A DNA stretch of 64,000 nucleotides, from the NCBI GenBank assembly GCA_030150265.1, contig JASLGG010000025.1, positions 1 to 64,000 of the forward strand. The letters run 5' to 3'. The notes beneath the pieces were generated by a model. It did not search any database. It was not told the origin of the DNA and saw only the letters and a program-made list of their open reading frames with translations. Source of the stretch: Protaetiibacter sp. (lineage in GTDB: Bacteria; Actinomycetota; Actinomycetes; Actinomycetales; Microbacteriaceae). Position 1 is the stretch's first letter. Each line of letters starts with the position of its first letter. Position numbers and translations under genes: made by a program. Shown one piece after another: positions 41,280-48,749 of the stretch.

Positions 41280-41631
41280 GCCGCGCCGCCGTGCGCGTCC
41301 CGTGGCGCGTCCCGTCTCCGCAGTCGGCGTCCCGCGGGTCTCGTCTCCGCGATCGGCGTCCCCCTCATCGCGCCCGCCGCGTCGTGGCACCCGCCGACCC
41401 GCTCCCGCTCTCGCTCTCCAGCGGCGGGAGCAACTGCACGGGTGGCGGGAGAAACCGCGGGATCGGATGGCGAAGCGTCCACGCGGCGGGAGTAGTTGCT
41501 CCCGCCGCATGTGAGATGCGCCGCCCGCGCTCCGCATCGGATGCGGCGGGGTAGGACAGCAGGGCGGGGCGGGACAGCAGGGCGGGGGAGGGCAGGGAGG
41601 GGGCGGCGGCGGCGGGCCGGGCAGACGGAGC
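41280..41631. other. 352-bp gene-free stretch after thiL
   Basis: No credible gene. It holds two imperfect tandem units around 'tctccgc..tcggcgtccc' (41319-41361), repeat element B (41420-41524), and short G-rich tandem units around 'gggacagcagggcggg' (41553-41590). The convergent rsmD stop is at 41632. It looks like a repeat-rich spacer between convergent genes. Confidence 0.7.
41420..41524. repeat. ~105-bp hairpin repeat element, copy B (inverted)
   Basis: Reverse complement of element A with scattered substitutions. The central stem is kept exactly: GGCGGGAG (41484-41491), loop TAGTTG, CTCCCGCC (41498-41505). Further GGCGGGAG boxes lie at 41423 and 41444. With A it brackets the DUF3515-thiL pair as inverted repeats 1.66 kb apart. 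Confidence 0.75.
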
Positions 41632-42189
41632 CTAGGCCGGCGACAGCCAGTACACGGCCGTCTCGCCATAGGCGGAGCGGCGGTCGAGCGCGAGGCCGGC
41701 CGGCCAGGCGTGCTCGGGGTCGCGGGAGGAGCGCTCGACGACGACCACGGCATCCGGGGCCAGCAGCGGCACGAGCGCGGCGAGCTCCTCGGCGAGCTCG
41801 GCGCTCGCGAGCTCGTACGGCGGGTCGAGGAAGGCGAGGTCCCAGGCCCCCTGCGCGCTCTCGAGGTAGCCGCGCACGGCCTGCACGACGACGCGGATGC
41901 CGGCTCCCGCCCCCGCCCGCGTCACCCGTTCCGCGTTGCGGCGCGCCACCGCCGCCGCCTCGCGCGCCCGCTCCACGAGCACGACCTCGGCGGCGCCCCG
42001 CGAGGCGGCCTCGAGGCCGAGCGCTCCCGATCCCGCGTACAGGTCGAGCACCCGCGCCCCGTCGACGAGCTCGCGCGCGTCGAGCGCCGAGAAGACCGCC
42101 TCGCGCACCCGGTCGCTCGTCGGCCGCGTGCCGCTCCTCGGCACCGCGAGGGCGAGCGATCCGGCGACCCCGGCGATGATGCGCGTCAC
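41632..42189 (-). CDS. rsmD: 16S rRNA (guanine966-N2)-methyltransferase
   Basis: 185 residues. RsmD methylates G966 of 16S rRNA in the assembled small subunit. Motifs: RIIAGVAGSLALAVP, TRPTSDRVREAVFSAL, SAM-binding LDLYAGSGALGLEAASRG, and catalytic DLAFLDPPY. GTG 42189 is 6 nt after TAGCCT on the same strand, so it is leaderless. It is frequently next to coaD in bacteria; here recG, an XRE gene and a small membrane protein intervene. Confidence 0.95.
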   Translation of the reverse strand: MTRIIAGVAGSLALAVPRSGTRPTSDRVREAVFSALDARELVDGARVLDLYAGSGALGLEAASRGAAEVVLVERAREAAAVARRNAERVTRAGAGAGIRVVVQAVRGYLESAQGAWDLAFLDPPYELASAELAEELAALVPLLAPDAVVVVERSSRDPEHAWPAGLALDRRSAYGETAVYWLSPA

Positions 42190-42195
42190 CGCCCC

Positions 42196-42201
42196 AGGCT
42201 A
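42196..42201 (-). promoter_or_regulatory. -10 box of rsmD
   Basis: TAGCCT on the minus strand, GGGGCG spacer, then the GTG at 42189; leaderless arrangement. Confidence 0.55.
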
Positions 42202-42227
42202 TCGGCGGCGCCGGCGGCGGATGCGGC

Positions 42228-42572
42228 TCAGCCGTCGATCTGCGCGCGGCGGGCGGCGAGCAGCAGGCGCAGCACGGCATCCGGGATGGGCCGGTCGACG
42301 GGCATCCGGATGGTGCCCTTCGCGTGGCGGAACCCGTCGAGCAGCGGCACGACCGCCTCGATGGCCTCGGGGCTGAACGGGTAGAGCCCCACGTGCTCCT
42401 TCGCCCGCATGACGGAGAGCAGCGGCTTGCCGCGGTAGACGAGCGCGGGCATGCCGTACCCCGTGCCCTGCTCCGCCTCGGGGACCTCGGCGCGCGCCAC
42501 GTCGTAGAGGTGCCCGACGGTCGCGCGGGACGTCTCGTCGAGCCCGTCCAGGTAGTCGTCGACGGTTCCCAT
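42228..42572 (-). CDS. DUF1801-family protein
   Basis: 114 residues, soluble. The pattern VDDYLDGLDETSRATVGHLYDVARAEVPEAEQ, GYGMPALVYRGKPLLSV and VGLYPFSPEAIEAV fits the DUF1801/YdhG family, related in fold to frataxin-like iron chaperones; true function is unknown. ATG 42572 lies 6 nt after CAGGAT on the same strand. It diverges from recG with about 160 bp between and is followed by rsmD on the same strand, which has its own promoter. Confidence 0.85.
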   Translation of the reverse strand: MGTVDDYLDGLDETSRATVGHLYDVARAEVPEAEQGTGYGMPALVYRGKPLLSVMRAKEHVGLYPFSPEAIEAVVPLLDGFRHAKGTIRMPVDRPIPDAVLRLLLAARRAQIDG

Positions 42573-42578
42573 GCGGCG

Positions 42579-42584
42579 ATCCTG
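42579..42584 (-). promoter_or_regulatory. -10 box of the DUF1801 gene
   Basis: CAGGAT on the minus strand, CGCCGC spacer, then ATG at 42572; leaderless arrangement. Confidence 0.5.
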
Positions 42585-42720
42585 GCACGCGGCCGCCGCG
42601 AAAGGCCCGCAACTCAGGAACCTCCCGGACGGACGGTCGCGCGTCGCCCGCTTCCGGCATCCGCTCCTGAGCTGCGAATGTCGCGCGGAGGGCGCGGTCA
42701 CGCGCGTCGGCGCCGCTCGC

Positions 42721-42726
42721 TACCCT
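42721..42726 (+). promoter_or_regulatory. -10 box of recG
   Basis: TACCCT, CGGAGG spacer, then the GTG at 42733. The spacer also reads like an RBS, but it is directly against the start codon. Confidence 0.5.
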
Positions 42727-42732
42727 CGGAGG

Positions 42733-44892
42733 GTGGAGTCGCCGCTCGATCAGAGGCTCGCGTCCGCCCTCGGCGGGCGCACGGCCCAGGTGCTCGAGAA
42801 GGCGTTCGGCCTGCGCACCGTCGGCGACCTCCTCGCGCACTACCCCCGCCGCTACGCGCGCCGCGGCGAGCTCACGGCGCTCAGCGAGCTGCGGATCGAC
42901 GAGCCGGTCACGATCGTCGCCGAGGTGCGCTCGGTCACGGAGCGGCGGATGCAGAACCGGCGCGGCTCGATCCTCGAGGCGAGCATCAGCGACGGCCACG
43001 GCATCCTCACCCTCACCTTCTTCAACCAGCCGTTCCGCAAGGAGCAGCTGCGCCCGGGGGTGCGCGGCATCTTCTCCGGCAAGATCGGCAGCTACCGCGG
43101 CACCCGGCAGCTCACGCATCCCGACTACGAGCTGTTCGACCCCGACGAGGCCGCGGCGATGGACGACGAGCAGGCGCGGCGCTGGGCCGAGACGCCCGTG
43201 CCGCTCTACCCGGCGACCGCCGCCTTCCCCAGCTGGAAGCTGCAGAAGGCGATCGAGACGATCCTCGACGTGCTGCCCCCGCTCGCCGATCCGGTTCCGG
43301 ATGAGGTGCGTGCGGCGCACGGGCTGGTGGGCTTCCGCGAGGCGCTCGAGAAGGTGCACCGTCCCGAGACGGATGCCGACTGGCGTCGCGCGCGCGAGGC
43401 CCTGCGGTTCCAGGAGGCGCTCGTGCTGCAGCTCGCGCTGCTCGGCCAGCGTGCCGAGCGCCGTGCCGTGAGCGGGTCGCCGCGCATCCCCGGCGCCCTC
43501 TCGGAGTCGTTCGAGGCCTCTCTGCCCTGGGAGCTGACCGCCGACCAGCGCACCGTGGGCGAGGAGATCGCCGCGGAGCTCGCGGACGGCATCCCGATGA
43601 ACCGGCTGGTGCAGGGCGAGGTGGGGTCGGGCAAGACGCTCGTGGCGCTGCGCGCGATGCTCGCGGTGGCCGAGTCGGGCGGGCAGTCGGCCTTCCTCGC
43701 CCCGACGGAGGTGCTCGCGGGCCAGCATCTGCGCTCGATCGTGGCGATGCTCGGCCCCGATCTCGCGGCACGGCTGCGCGTCACGCTGCTGACCGGCCAG
43801 CTGTCGGCGGCCGAGCGTCGCAAGGCGCTGCTCGCCGCGGCATCCGGCGGCGCCGCGATCGTGGTCGGCACGCACGCGCTGCTCGGCGATCAGGTGAGCT
43901 TCGCCGACCTGGGCCTCGTGGTGGTCGACGAGCAGCACCGCTTCGGGGTCGAGCAGCGGGAGGCGATCCGGCTCAAGGGGCGCGCGCCGCACGTGCTCGT
44001 GCTGAGCGCCACGCCCATCCCGCGCACCGTCGCCATGACGGTGTTCGGCGATCTCGACGTGTCGACGCTGCGCACCCTTCCGGCCGGCCGCGCGCCGATC
44101 GCCTCGCACGTCGTGCCGCTCGCGGACCATCCCGGATGGGAGGCGCGCGTCTGGGAGCGTCTCGCCGAGGAGCTCGCGGAGGGGCGTCAGGGCTTCGTGG
44201 TGTGTCCCGCGATCGAGGCGGGGCAGGCGGAGGAGGCGGATGCCGCCGACGAGGCCCTGGGCATCGATCCCGCCGTGCCTCCGGCCGCGGTCGACGAGGT
44301 GCTCGCCCGGCTGCGCCGGCATCCCTCGCTCGCCGGACGCCGCATCGAGCCGCTGCACGGACGGATGACGGGCGAGGAGAAGGACCGCACGATGCGCGCC
44401 TTCGCGGCGGGCGACATCGACGTGCTCGTCGCGACGACCGTGATCGAGGTGGGCGTCGACGTGCCGAACGCCTCGACCATGATCGTGCTCGACGCCGACC
44501 GCTTCGGCGTGGCCCAGCTGCACCAGCTGCGCGGCCGCGTCGGCCGCGGGGAAGTGCCGGGCGTCGCGCTGTTCGTGACGCGTGCCGAGCAGGGCACCCT
44601 CGCTCGCGATCGCGTCGAGGCGGTGGCGGCGACGCTCGACGGCTTCGAGCTCGCGCAGGCCGACCTCGAGCTCCGGCGGGAGGGCGACGTGCTGGGCGGC
44701 ACCCAGTCGGGGCGTCGCTCCTCGCTCAAGCTGCTGCGCGTGGTCGACGACGCCGAGGTGATCGCGGATGCGCGGGGCGTGGCCGAGGGGCTGCTCGCCG
44801 CCGACCCCTCGCTCGCGGCTCACGACGGCCTGCGCGAGGCGGTCGGGCGGCGCTTCGACGAGGCCGAGCGGGCGTTCCTCGGGAAGGCCTGA
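42733..44892 (+). CDS. recG: ATP-dependent DNA helicase RecG
   Basis: 719 residues. RecG remodels stalled forks and Holliday junctions. The N-terminal wedge/OB domain has GDLLAHYPRRYARRGE. SF2 motifs follow: I VQGEVGSGKTLVAL, Ia APTEVLAGQH, II VVDEQHRFGVEQRE, III LVLSATPIPRT, IV-VI with ATTVIEVGVDVPNAS and QLRGRVGRG. The C-terminal DLELRREGDVLGGTQSG is RecG-specific. GTG 42733 is 6 nt after TACCCT. The gene ends convergently at a 10-bp hairpin shared with the XRE gene. Confidence 0.96.
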   Translation: MESPLDQRLASALGGRTAQVLEKAFGLRTVGDLLAHYPRRYARRGELTALSELRIDEPVTIVAEVRSVTERRMQNRRGSILEASISDGHGILTLTFFNQPFRKEQLRPGVRGIFSGKIGSYRGTRQLTHPDYELFDPDEAAAMDDEQARRWAETPVPLYPATAAFPSWKLQKAIETILDVLPPLADPVPDEVRAAHGLVGFREALEKVHRPETDADWRRAREALRFQEALVLQLALLGQRAERRAVSGSPRIPGALSESFEASLPWELTADQRTVGEEIAAELADGIPMNRLVQGEVGSGKTLVALRAMLAVAESGGQSAFLAPTEVLAGQHLRSIVAMLGPDLAARLRVTLLTGQLSAAERRKALLAAASGGAAIVVGTHALLGDQVSFADLGLVVVDEQHRFGVEQREAIRLKGRAPHVLVLSATPIPRTVAMTVFGDLDVSTLRTLPAGRAPIASHVVPLADHPGWEARVWERLAEELAEGRQGFVVCPAIEAGQAEEADAADEALGIDPAVPPAAVDEVLARLRRHPSLAGRRIEPLHGRMTGEEKDRTMRAFAAGDIDVLVATTVIEVGVDVPNASTMIVLDADRFGVAQLHQLRGRVGRGEVPGVALFVTRAEQGTLARDRVEAVAATLDGFELAQADLELRREGDVLGGTQSGRRSSLKLLRVVDDAEVIADARGVAEGLLAADPSLAAHDGLREAVGRRFDEAERAFLGKA

Positions 44893-44898
44893 TCCTCG

Positions 44899-44922
44899 GC
44901 GCGGCCGGTCAGCCGGCCGCGC
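44899..44922. terminator. bidirectional hairpin between recG and the XRE gene
   Basis: GCGCGGCCGG (44899-44908), TCAG, CCGGCCGCGC (44913-44922): perfect 10-bp stem that contains the stop of the minus-strand gene and lies 7 bp after recG. Confidence 0.6.
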
Positions 44923-45196
44923 GGCTCTCGCGGGCGACCTCGTCGAGTCGCGGGATGAGCTCGTGGGGCTGGATGCCGAGCACCTGCGCCAGTCCGGCGA
45001 CGGTGCGGAGCGACGGGTTCGCGGCCTTGCCGGGGCGCGAGAGTCCCTTCTCGAGCTGCTGGTAGTAGGAGCGCGTGATGCCCGCGGCGTAGGCGAGCTC
45101 CTCCTGCGTCATCGCGGCCTCGATGCGTGCGCGGTGCAGGCGCAGCCCGAATTCGAGGGCATACGCATCCCAGTCCTCGATCGGATCGTCCCGCAC
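44909..45196 (-). CDS. XRE-family helix-turn-helix regulator
   Basis: 95 residues. HTH_XRE domain, about residues 15-80: LRLHRARIEAAMTQEELAYAAGITRSYYQQLEKGL, then SLRTVAGLAQVLGIQPHELI. No other domain, so it is a small DNA-binding protein. GTG 45196 is the best start; the long frame overlapping in another phase is not real. It diverges from a small membrane protein gene, and an AT-rich palindrome (GATATATC) lies between, a likely site for autoregulation. Confidence 0.88.
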   Translation of the reverse strand: MRDDPIEDWDAYALEFGLRLHRARIEAAMTQEELAYAAGITRSYYQQLEKGLSRPGKAANPSLRTVAGLAQVLGIQPHELIPRLDEVARESRAAG

Positions 45197-45234
45197 CTCG
45201 CCACCGTGCCCCGAAATTGGGCCACAGCAGGCCT

Positions 45235-45251
45235 GATATATCGGTCATAAT
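45235..45251. promoter_or_regulatory. AT-rich palindrome and -10 box between XRE and membrane-protein genes
   Basis: GATATATC (45235-45242) is a perfect palindrome in otherwise GC-rich DNA. It is followed by CATAAT (45246-45251), a good -10 box for the plus-strand gene. The divergent XRE protein may bind here. Confidence 0.45.
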
Positions 45252-45283
45252 CGTGACATCGCTGAAACTGAGGAGGGCGCATC

Positions 45284-45535
45284 ATGCCGCCCGGCGAGAC
45301 GAGACCGGAGGTGGCGGGATCGGGGGATACCGCCACCTCCTCGGGAGAGGGGGTTCCGATGGGGGAGCGAGCGGAGGACGACGACGGCCCGCGCGGGATT
45401 CGGGTGAGCCCGGCTCCGGATGCCGCACCGGGTGACGCCCACACCATCGCGTGGGTCGTGGTGGCGATCTCGGTCGGAGGCTTCCTGTTCGCGGCCGTCG
45501 TCACGGTACTGAGTGCGCTCGGCGGACGGAGCTGA
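45284..45535 (+). CDS. small single-span membrane protein
   Basis: 83 residues. An acidic, Gly/Pro-rich N-terminus (about 50 residues) precedes one membrane helix, TIAWVVVAISVGGFLFAAVVTVLSAL, and a short GGRS tail. No family is recognised. ATG 45284 with AGGAGG upstream. It lies in the divergent position to the XRE gene and 39 bp before coaD, which has its own promoter. Confidence 0.7.
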   Translation: MPPGETRPEVAGSGDTATSSGEGVPMGERAEDDDGPRGIRVSPAPDAAPGDAHTIAWVVVAISVGGFLFAAVVTVLSALGGRS

Positions 45536-45562
45536 CGTAACGAAACGGTCACACCGGCCCGC

Positions 45563-45568
45563 TAGGAT
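45563..45568 (+). promoter_or_regulatory. -10 box of coaD
   Basis: TAGGAT, CGCGGC spacer, then ATG at 45575; leaderless arrangement. Confidence 0.55.
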
Positions 45569-45574
45569 CGCGGC

Positions 45575-46060
45575 ATGACCAGGATCGCCGTCGTTCCCGG
45601 ATCCTTCGATCCCGTGACCCTCGGGCACCTCGACGTGATCGAGCGCTCGGCGCGGCTCTTCGACGAGCTGCACGTGCTGGTCGTGCACAACCCCGACAAG
45701 TCGGCGCTGCTGCCGATCGCCCAGCGCGTGTCGCTCATCCAGGAGTCGATCGCCGAGGCGCGCATCCCGGGCGAGATCCTCGTGACGAGCTGGAGCGTGG
45801 GCCTGCTCGTCGACTACTGCACGGATGTCGGGGCGAGCGTGCTCGTGAAGGGCATCCGCTCGCAGGTCGACGTGGCGTACGAGACCCCGATGGCGATCGT
45901 GAACCGCAACCTGGCCAAGGTCGAGACGATCTTCATGCTGCCCGACCCCGCGCACGCGCACGTCTCGAGCTCGCTCGTTCGGCAGGTGGCCTCGCTCGGC
46001 GGCGACGTGTCGCCGTACGTGCCGCGCGTGGTGGCCGACTTCCTCGAGCAGCCCCGCTGA
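45575..46060 (+). CDS. coaD: phosphopantetheine adenylyltransferase
   Basis: 161 residues. It adenylylates 4'-phosphopantetheine to dephospho-CoA. The nucleotidyltransferase signature is PGSFDPVTLGHLDVIERS (T/HxGH), with VKGIRSQVDVAYE and HVSSSLVRQVASLGGDVSPYVP near the end. ATG 45575 is 6 nt after TAGGAT. Its stop is part of a hairpin shared with the convergent DUF2510 gene. Confidence 0.96.
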   Translation: MTRIAVVPGSFDPVTLGHLDVIERSARLFDELHVLVVHNPDKSALLPIAQRVSLIQESIAEARIPGEILVTSWSVGLLVDYCTDVGASVLVKGIRSQVDVAYETPMAIVNRNLAKVETIFMLPDPAHAHVSSSLVRQVASLGGDVSPYVPRVVADFLEQPR

Positions 46061-46082
46061 GCGCGCAGCGCCGACGCGCTCA
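46058..46082. terminator. hairpin built from two convergent stop codons
   Basis: TGAGCGCG (46058-46065) pairs with CGCGCTCA (46075-46082), loop 9 nt. The arms contain the TGA of coaD and the TGA (as TCA) of the convergent DUF2510 gene, so one stem serves both genes. Confidence 0.55.
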
Positions 46083-47222
46083 GGCGGTGATCACCCAGCT
46101 GTAGCTGCCCGCGTCGCCCATGTCGACGTCGATCGGATACGTCCTGCCGGTGCCGTCGTAGGCGGTGCAGCTGAACCGCGCGCCGGAGTAGGTGGGCGGA
46201 TCCGCCGGGCAGTCGACCGACACGAGGCCGAGGTCCCAGTGGGAGTTGGCGGAGGTCAGCATCTCGCGCTCCGCGGCGTGCTCGTCCCACCGCGGGGCGA
46301 GCACCCAGCTGAGCGCCGTGGCGACCATGATGACGATCGCGACCACGCCGAGCAGGATCGCGAGGATCGACGGCCACAGCCCGACGCGCGAGCGGCGCGA
46401 GTGCACCGCGCCGATGATGCCCTGCACGATCGCCGCGATGGCGAGCAGCGTCGGCCAGAGGCCGATCACCTGGAAGGCCGTCAGCAGGAGCGACAGCAGC
46501 ACGGCGACCGCGCCGCTGCCGAGCGCGCTCCAGGCCGTCTTGTTGCTCCCCTCCGCTCCCGGGTGCACGGCGCCCGCGTAGGCCCCGGGGGCGGTGGGGT
46601 ACGGATGCGTGGGCGCGGCCGCGTAGGCACCGTACTGCGGGCCGGCTCCCTGGCCCGGAAGCGGCATGCCGGGCCAGCCGGGCTGCGCGGGGTCCATCGC
46701 GACGACGGGGGCGGGGGCCGGCTCCGCGACGGCGACGCGGTACCGGCTCGCGACATCCGGGTCGGTCGTGGCGTTGAAGGCCTGCGTAGCGGCGGTCGGA
46801 GCGGCGGCGGGGGTGGCCGCTGCGGCGGCGGGCGGGGTGGCAGGCGGCGGCGGTGCATCCGCGGAGGCTGCTCGCGCGGCGTCGAGCCGCGCCATCGTCT
46901 CGGCGAAGCCGCCCGGCACGTTGCCGGGGAGCACGAAGTCGCCGGCCGTCGGCTCCGCGACGGGTGCGGCGGGGGCCGGGGCGGCCTGCACCGGGGCGAA
47001 CGGGTTCGCCGGGGCGGCCGGCGCGGACTCCACGGGCGCGAAGGCGGGCATGGCCGGTGCGGCGGGCAGCACGGGTGCCGGGGCGGGTTCGGCCGGTGCG
47101 GGCGCCGGCACCGAGGCGCGCACGTGCTCCGTCCACGCCTCTCCCGACCACCAGCGCTCGCCTCCGGAGTCCGCCGGGTCGGGGAACCAGCCGGCCGTGG
47201 GGGCAGCGGTCGGCGAGTCCAT
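46080..47222 (-). CDS. DUF2510 membrane protein with Pro/Ala-rich linker
   Basis: 380 residues from ATG 47222 (a GTG at 47237 would add five). N-terminal DUF2510 motif: AGWFPDPADSGGERWWSGEAWTEHV. A long Pro/Ala-rich linker fills about 40-215. Then four hydrophobic segments in two pairs (LLLTAFQVIGLWPTLLAIAAIVQGIIG, LWPSILAILLGVVAIVIMVATALSW). The C-terminal ~70 residues with two Cys (VDCPADPP, FSCTAYDGTG) resemble DUF4333-like outer domains. A cytoplasmic DUF2510 head and an outer tail are expected. Function is unknown. Confidence 0.8.
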   Translation of the reverse strand: MDSPTAAPTAGWFPDPADSGGERWWSGEAWTEHVRASVPAPAPAEPAPAPVLPAAPAMPAFAPVESAPAAPANPFAPVQAAPAPAAPVAEPTAGDFVLPGNVPGGFAETMARLDAARAASADAPPPPATPPAAAAATPAAAPTAATQAFNATTDPDVASRYRVAVAEPAPAPVVAMDPAQPGWPGMPLPGQGAGPQYGAYAAAPTHPYPTAPGAYAGAVHPGAEGSNKTAWSALGSGAVAVLLSLLLTAFQVIGLWPTLLAIAAIVQGIIGAVHSRRSRVGLWPSILAILLGVVAIVIMVATALSWVLAPRWDEHAAEREMLTSANSHWDLGLVSVDCPADPPTYSGARFSCTAYDGTGRTYPIDVDMGDAGSYSWVITA

Positions 47223-47311
47223 GCTCTCTACCGTCACGGAGTGCGGCGCCGGGTTCCAGCCCCCAGACGGGGGTGCCGTAAGGAAAGCGTGCGCGCGTCA
47301 CCCGCCCGTGC

Positions 47312-47317
47312 CACACT
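47312..47317 (+). promoter_or_regulatory. weak -10 box of the TfoX-like gene
   Basis: CACACT, CGCCGC spacer, ATG at 47324. Only the second A and final T fit the consensus, but the 6-nt spacing matches the other leaderless genes. Confidence 0.35.
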
Positions 47318-47323
47318 CGCCGC

Positions 47324-47674
47324 ATGGTGACGGATGCGGAGCGGCGGGCGGCGGATGCGGCGCGCGAGCGGCTCGAACGGCTCGCGGCACCGTTCCTCGG
47401 CCGCGAGGGGGTGCGCTGGGGCCGCATGTTCTCGACCGACGGCCTCGGCATCCGGGGCAAGATCTTCGCCGTGGTGCCGCACGCCGGCGGGCTCATGGCG
47501 AAGGTGCCTGAGGAGCGTGCCGACGCCCTCGTCACGGGCGGCTCCGCCGAGCGCATGGTGATGCGCGGCAGGACGATGCGCGAGTGGGTCGTGATGCCGG
47601 ATGCCGCCTCCGACGCGGAATGGACGGCGCTGCTCGAGGCTGCCTACGCCTACCTCGACGAGATCACGCCGTAG
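47324..47674 (+). CDS. TfoX N-terminal-domain protein
   Basis: 116 residues. The core WGRMFSTDGLGIRGKIFAVVPHAGGLMAKVPEERADALV and RTMREWVVM match the TfoX/Sxy N-terminal domain family. In gammaproteobacteria Sxy regulates competence; in actinobacteria these stand-alone proteins have no assigned role. ATG 47324 follows a weak CACACT box by 6 nt. It stands alone between the divergent DUF2510 gene and fgd. Confidence 0.82.
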   Translation: MVTDAERRAADAARERLERLAAPFLGREGVRWGRMFSTDGLGIRGKIFAVVPHAGGLMAKVPEERADALVTGGSAERMVMRGRTMREWVVMPDAASDAEWTALLEAAYAYLDEITP

Positions 47675-47713
47675 CTCTCGCGCATCCGGAAACCATCGGC
47701 GAATGTTCATGCG

Positions 47714-47719
47714 CAGAAT
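47714..47719 (+). promoter_or_regulatory. -10 box of fgd
   Basis: CAGAAT, AGGCCC spacer, ATG at 47726; leaderless arrangement. Confidence 0.5.
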
Positions 47720-47725
47720 AGGCCC

Positions 47726-48736
47726 ATGACTCTTCCCCTGCGTCTCGGATACAAGGCCTCCGCCGAGCAGTTCGCCCCGCGCGACCTCGTGGAGTTCGCG
47801 GTGGCGGCGGAGGGGCACGGCTTCGAGTCGGTGACCACCTCCGACCACTTCCAGCCGTGGCGGCACGAGGGCGGCCACGCGCCGTTCTCGCTCGCCTGGA
47901 TGACGGCCGTGGGGGAGCGCACCTCGAAGGTGCTCATCGGCACCAGCGTCATGACGCCCACCTTCCGCTACAACCCGGCGGTGATCGCGCAGGCGTTCGC
48001 GACCATGGGGGTGCTGTATCCGGGGCGGGTGTTCCTGGGGGTCGGCACGGGCGAGGCGCTCAACGAGATCGCCACCGGATGGCGCGGCGAGTGGCCGGAG
48101 TTCAAGGAGCGCTTCGCGCGGCTGCGCGAGTCGGTCGACCTCATGCGCGCCCTCTGGACGGGCGACCGGGTGAGCTTCGACGGCGAGTACTACTCCACGG
48201 TCGACGCCTCGATCTACGACCGGCCGGAGCACCCCATCCCCGTGTACATCGCCGCGGGCGGCCCGATGGTGGCCCGCTACGCCGGGCGCGCCGGCGACGG
48301 CTTCATCTGCACCTCGGGCAAGGGTGCGGCGCTGTACCGCGACGAGCTCATGCCCGCCGTCGAGGAGGGGGCGGCGAAGGCCGGCAAGACCCTCGACGAC
48401 GTCGACCGGATGATCGAGATCAAGCTCTCCTACGACACCGACCCGGATGTCGCCCTCGAGAACACCCGGTTCTGGGCGCCGCTCGCGCTCTCGAAGGAGC
48501 AGAAGCACGACATCACCGACCCGGTCGAGATGGAGCGTGCGGCGGATGCGCTCCCCATCGAGCAGATCGCCTCGCGCTGGATCGTGGGCTCCGACCCCGA
48601 CGAGGTGGTCGCGCAGATCAGGCAGTACATCGACTGGGGCCTCAACCACCTCGTCTTCCACGCGCCCGGCGCCGACCAGCACCGCTTCATGGAGCTCTTC
48701 GCGCGCGACCTGGCGCCGCGGCTGCGGGGGCTGTAG
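47726..48736 (+). CDS. fgd: F420-dependent glucose-6-phosphate dehydrogenase
   Basis: 336 residues. It oxidises glucose 6-phosphate with coenzyme F420, the main source of F420H2 in actinobacteria. Long stretches agree with mycobacterial FGD1: LGYKASAEQFAPRDLVE, SDHFQPWRHEGGHAPFSL, NPAVIAQAFATMG, GVGTGEALNEIATGW, and KHDITDPVEMERAADALP. His in SDHF and Trp in FQPW are the catalytic/substrate residues of the family. ATG 47726 is 6 nt after CAGAAT. cofE and a second F420 enzyme lie 8-9 kb away. Confidence 0.95.
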   Translation: MTLPLRLGYKASAEQFAPRDLVEFAVAAEGHGFESVTTSDHFQPWRHEGGHAPFSLAWMTAVGERTSKVLIGTSVMTPTFRYNPAVIAQAFATMGVLYPGRVFLGVGTGEALNEIATGWRGEWPEFKERFARLRESVDLMRALWTGDRVSFDGEYYSTVDASIYDRPEHPIPVYIAAGGPMVARYAGRAGDGFICTSGKGAALYRDELMPAVEEGAAKAGKTLDDVDRMIEIKLSYDTDPDVALENTRFWAPLALSKEQKHDITDPVEMERAADALPIEQIASRWIVGSDPDEVVAQIRQYIDWGLNHLVFHAPGADQHRFMELFARDLAPRLRGL

Positions 48737-48749
48737 GGCGGCAGCAGGC

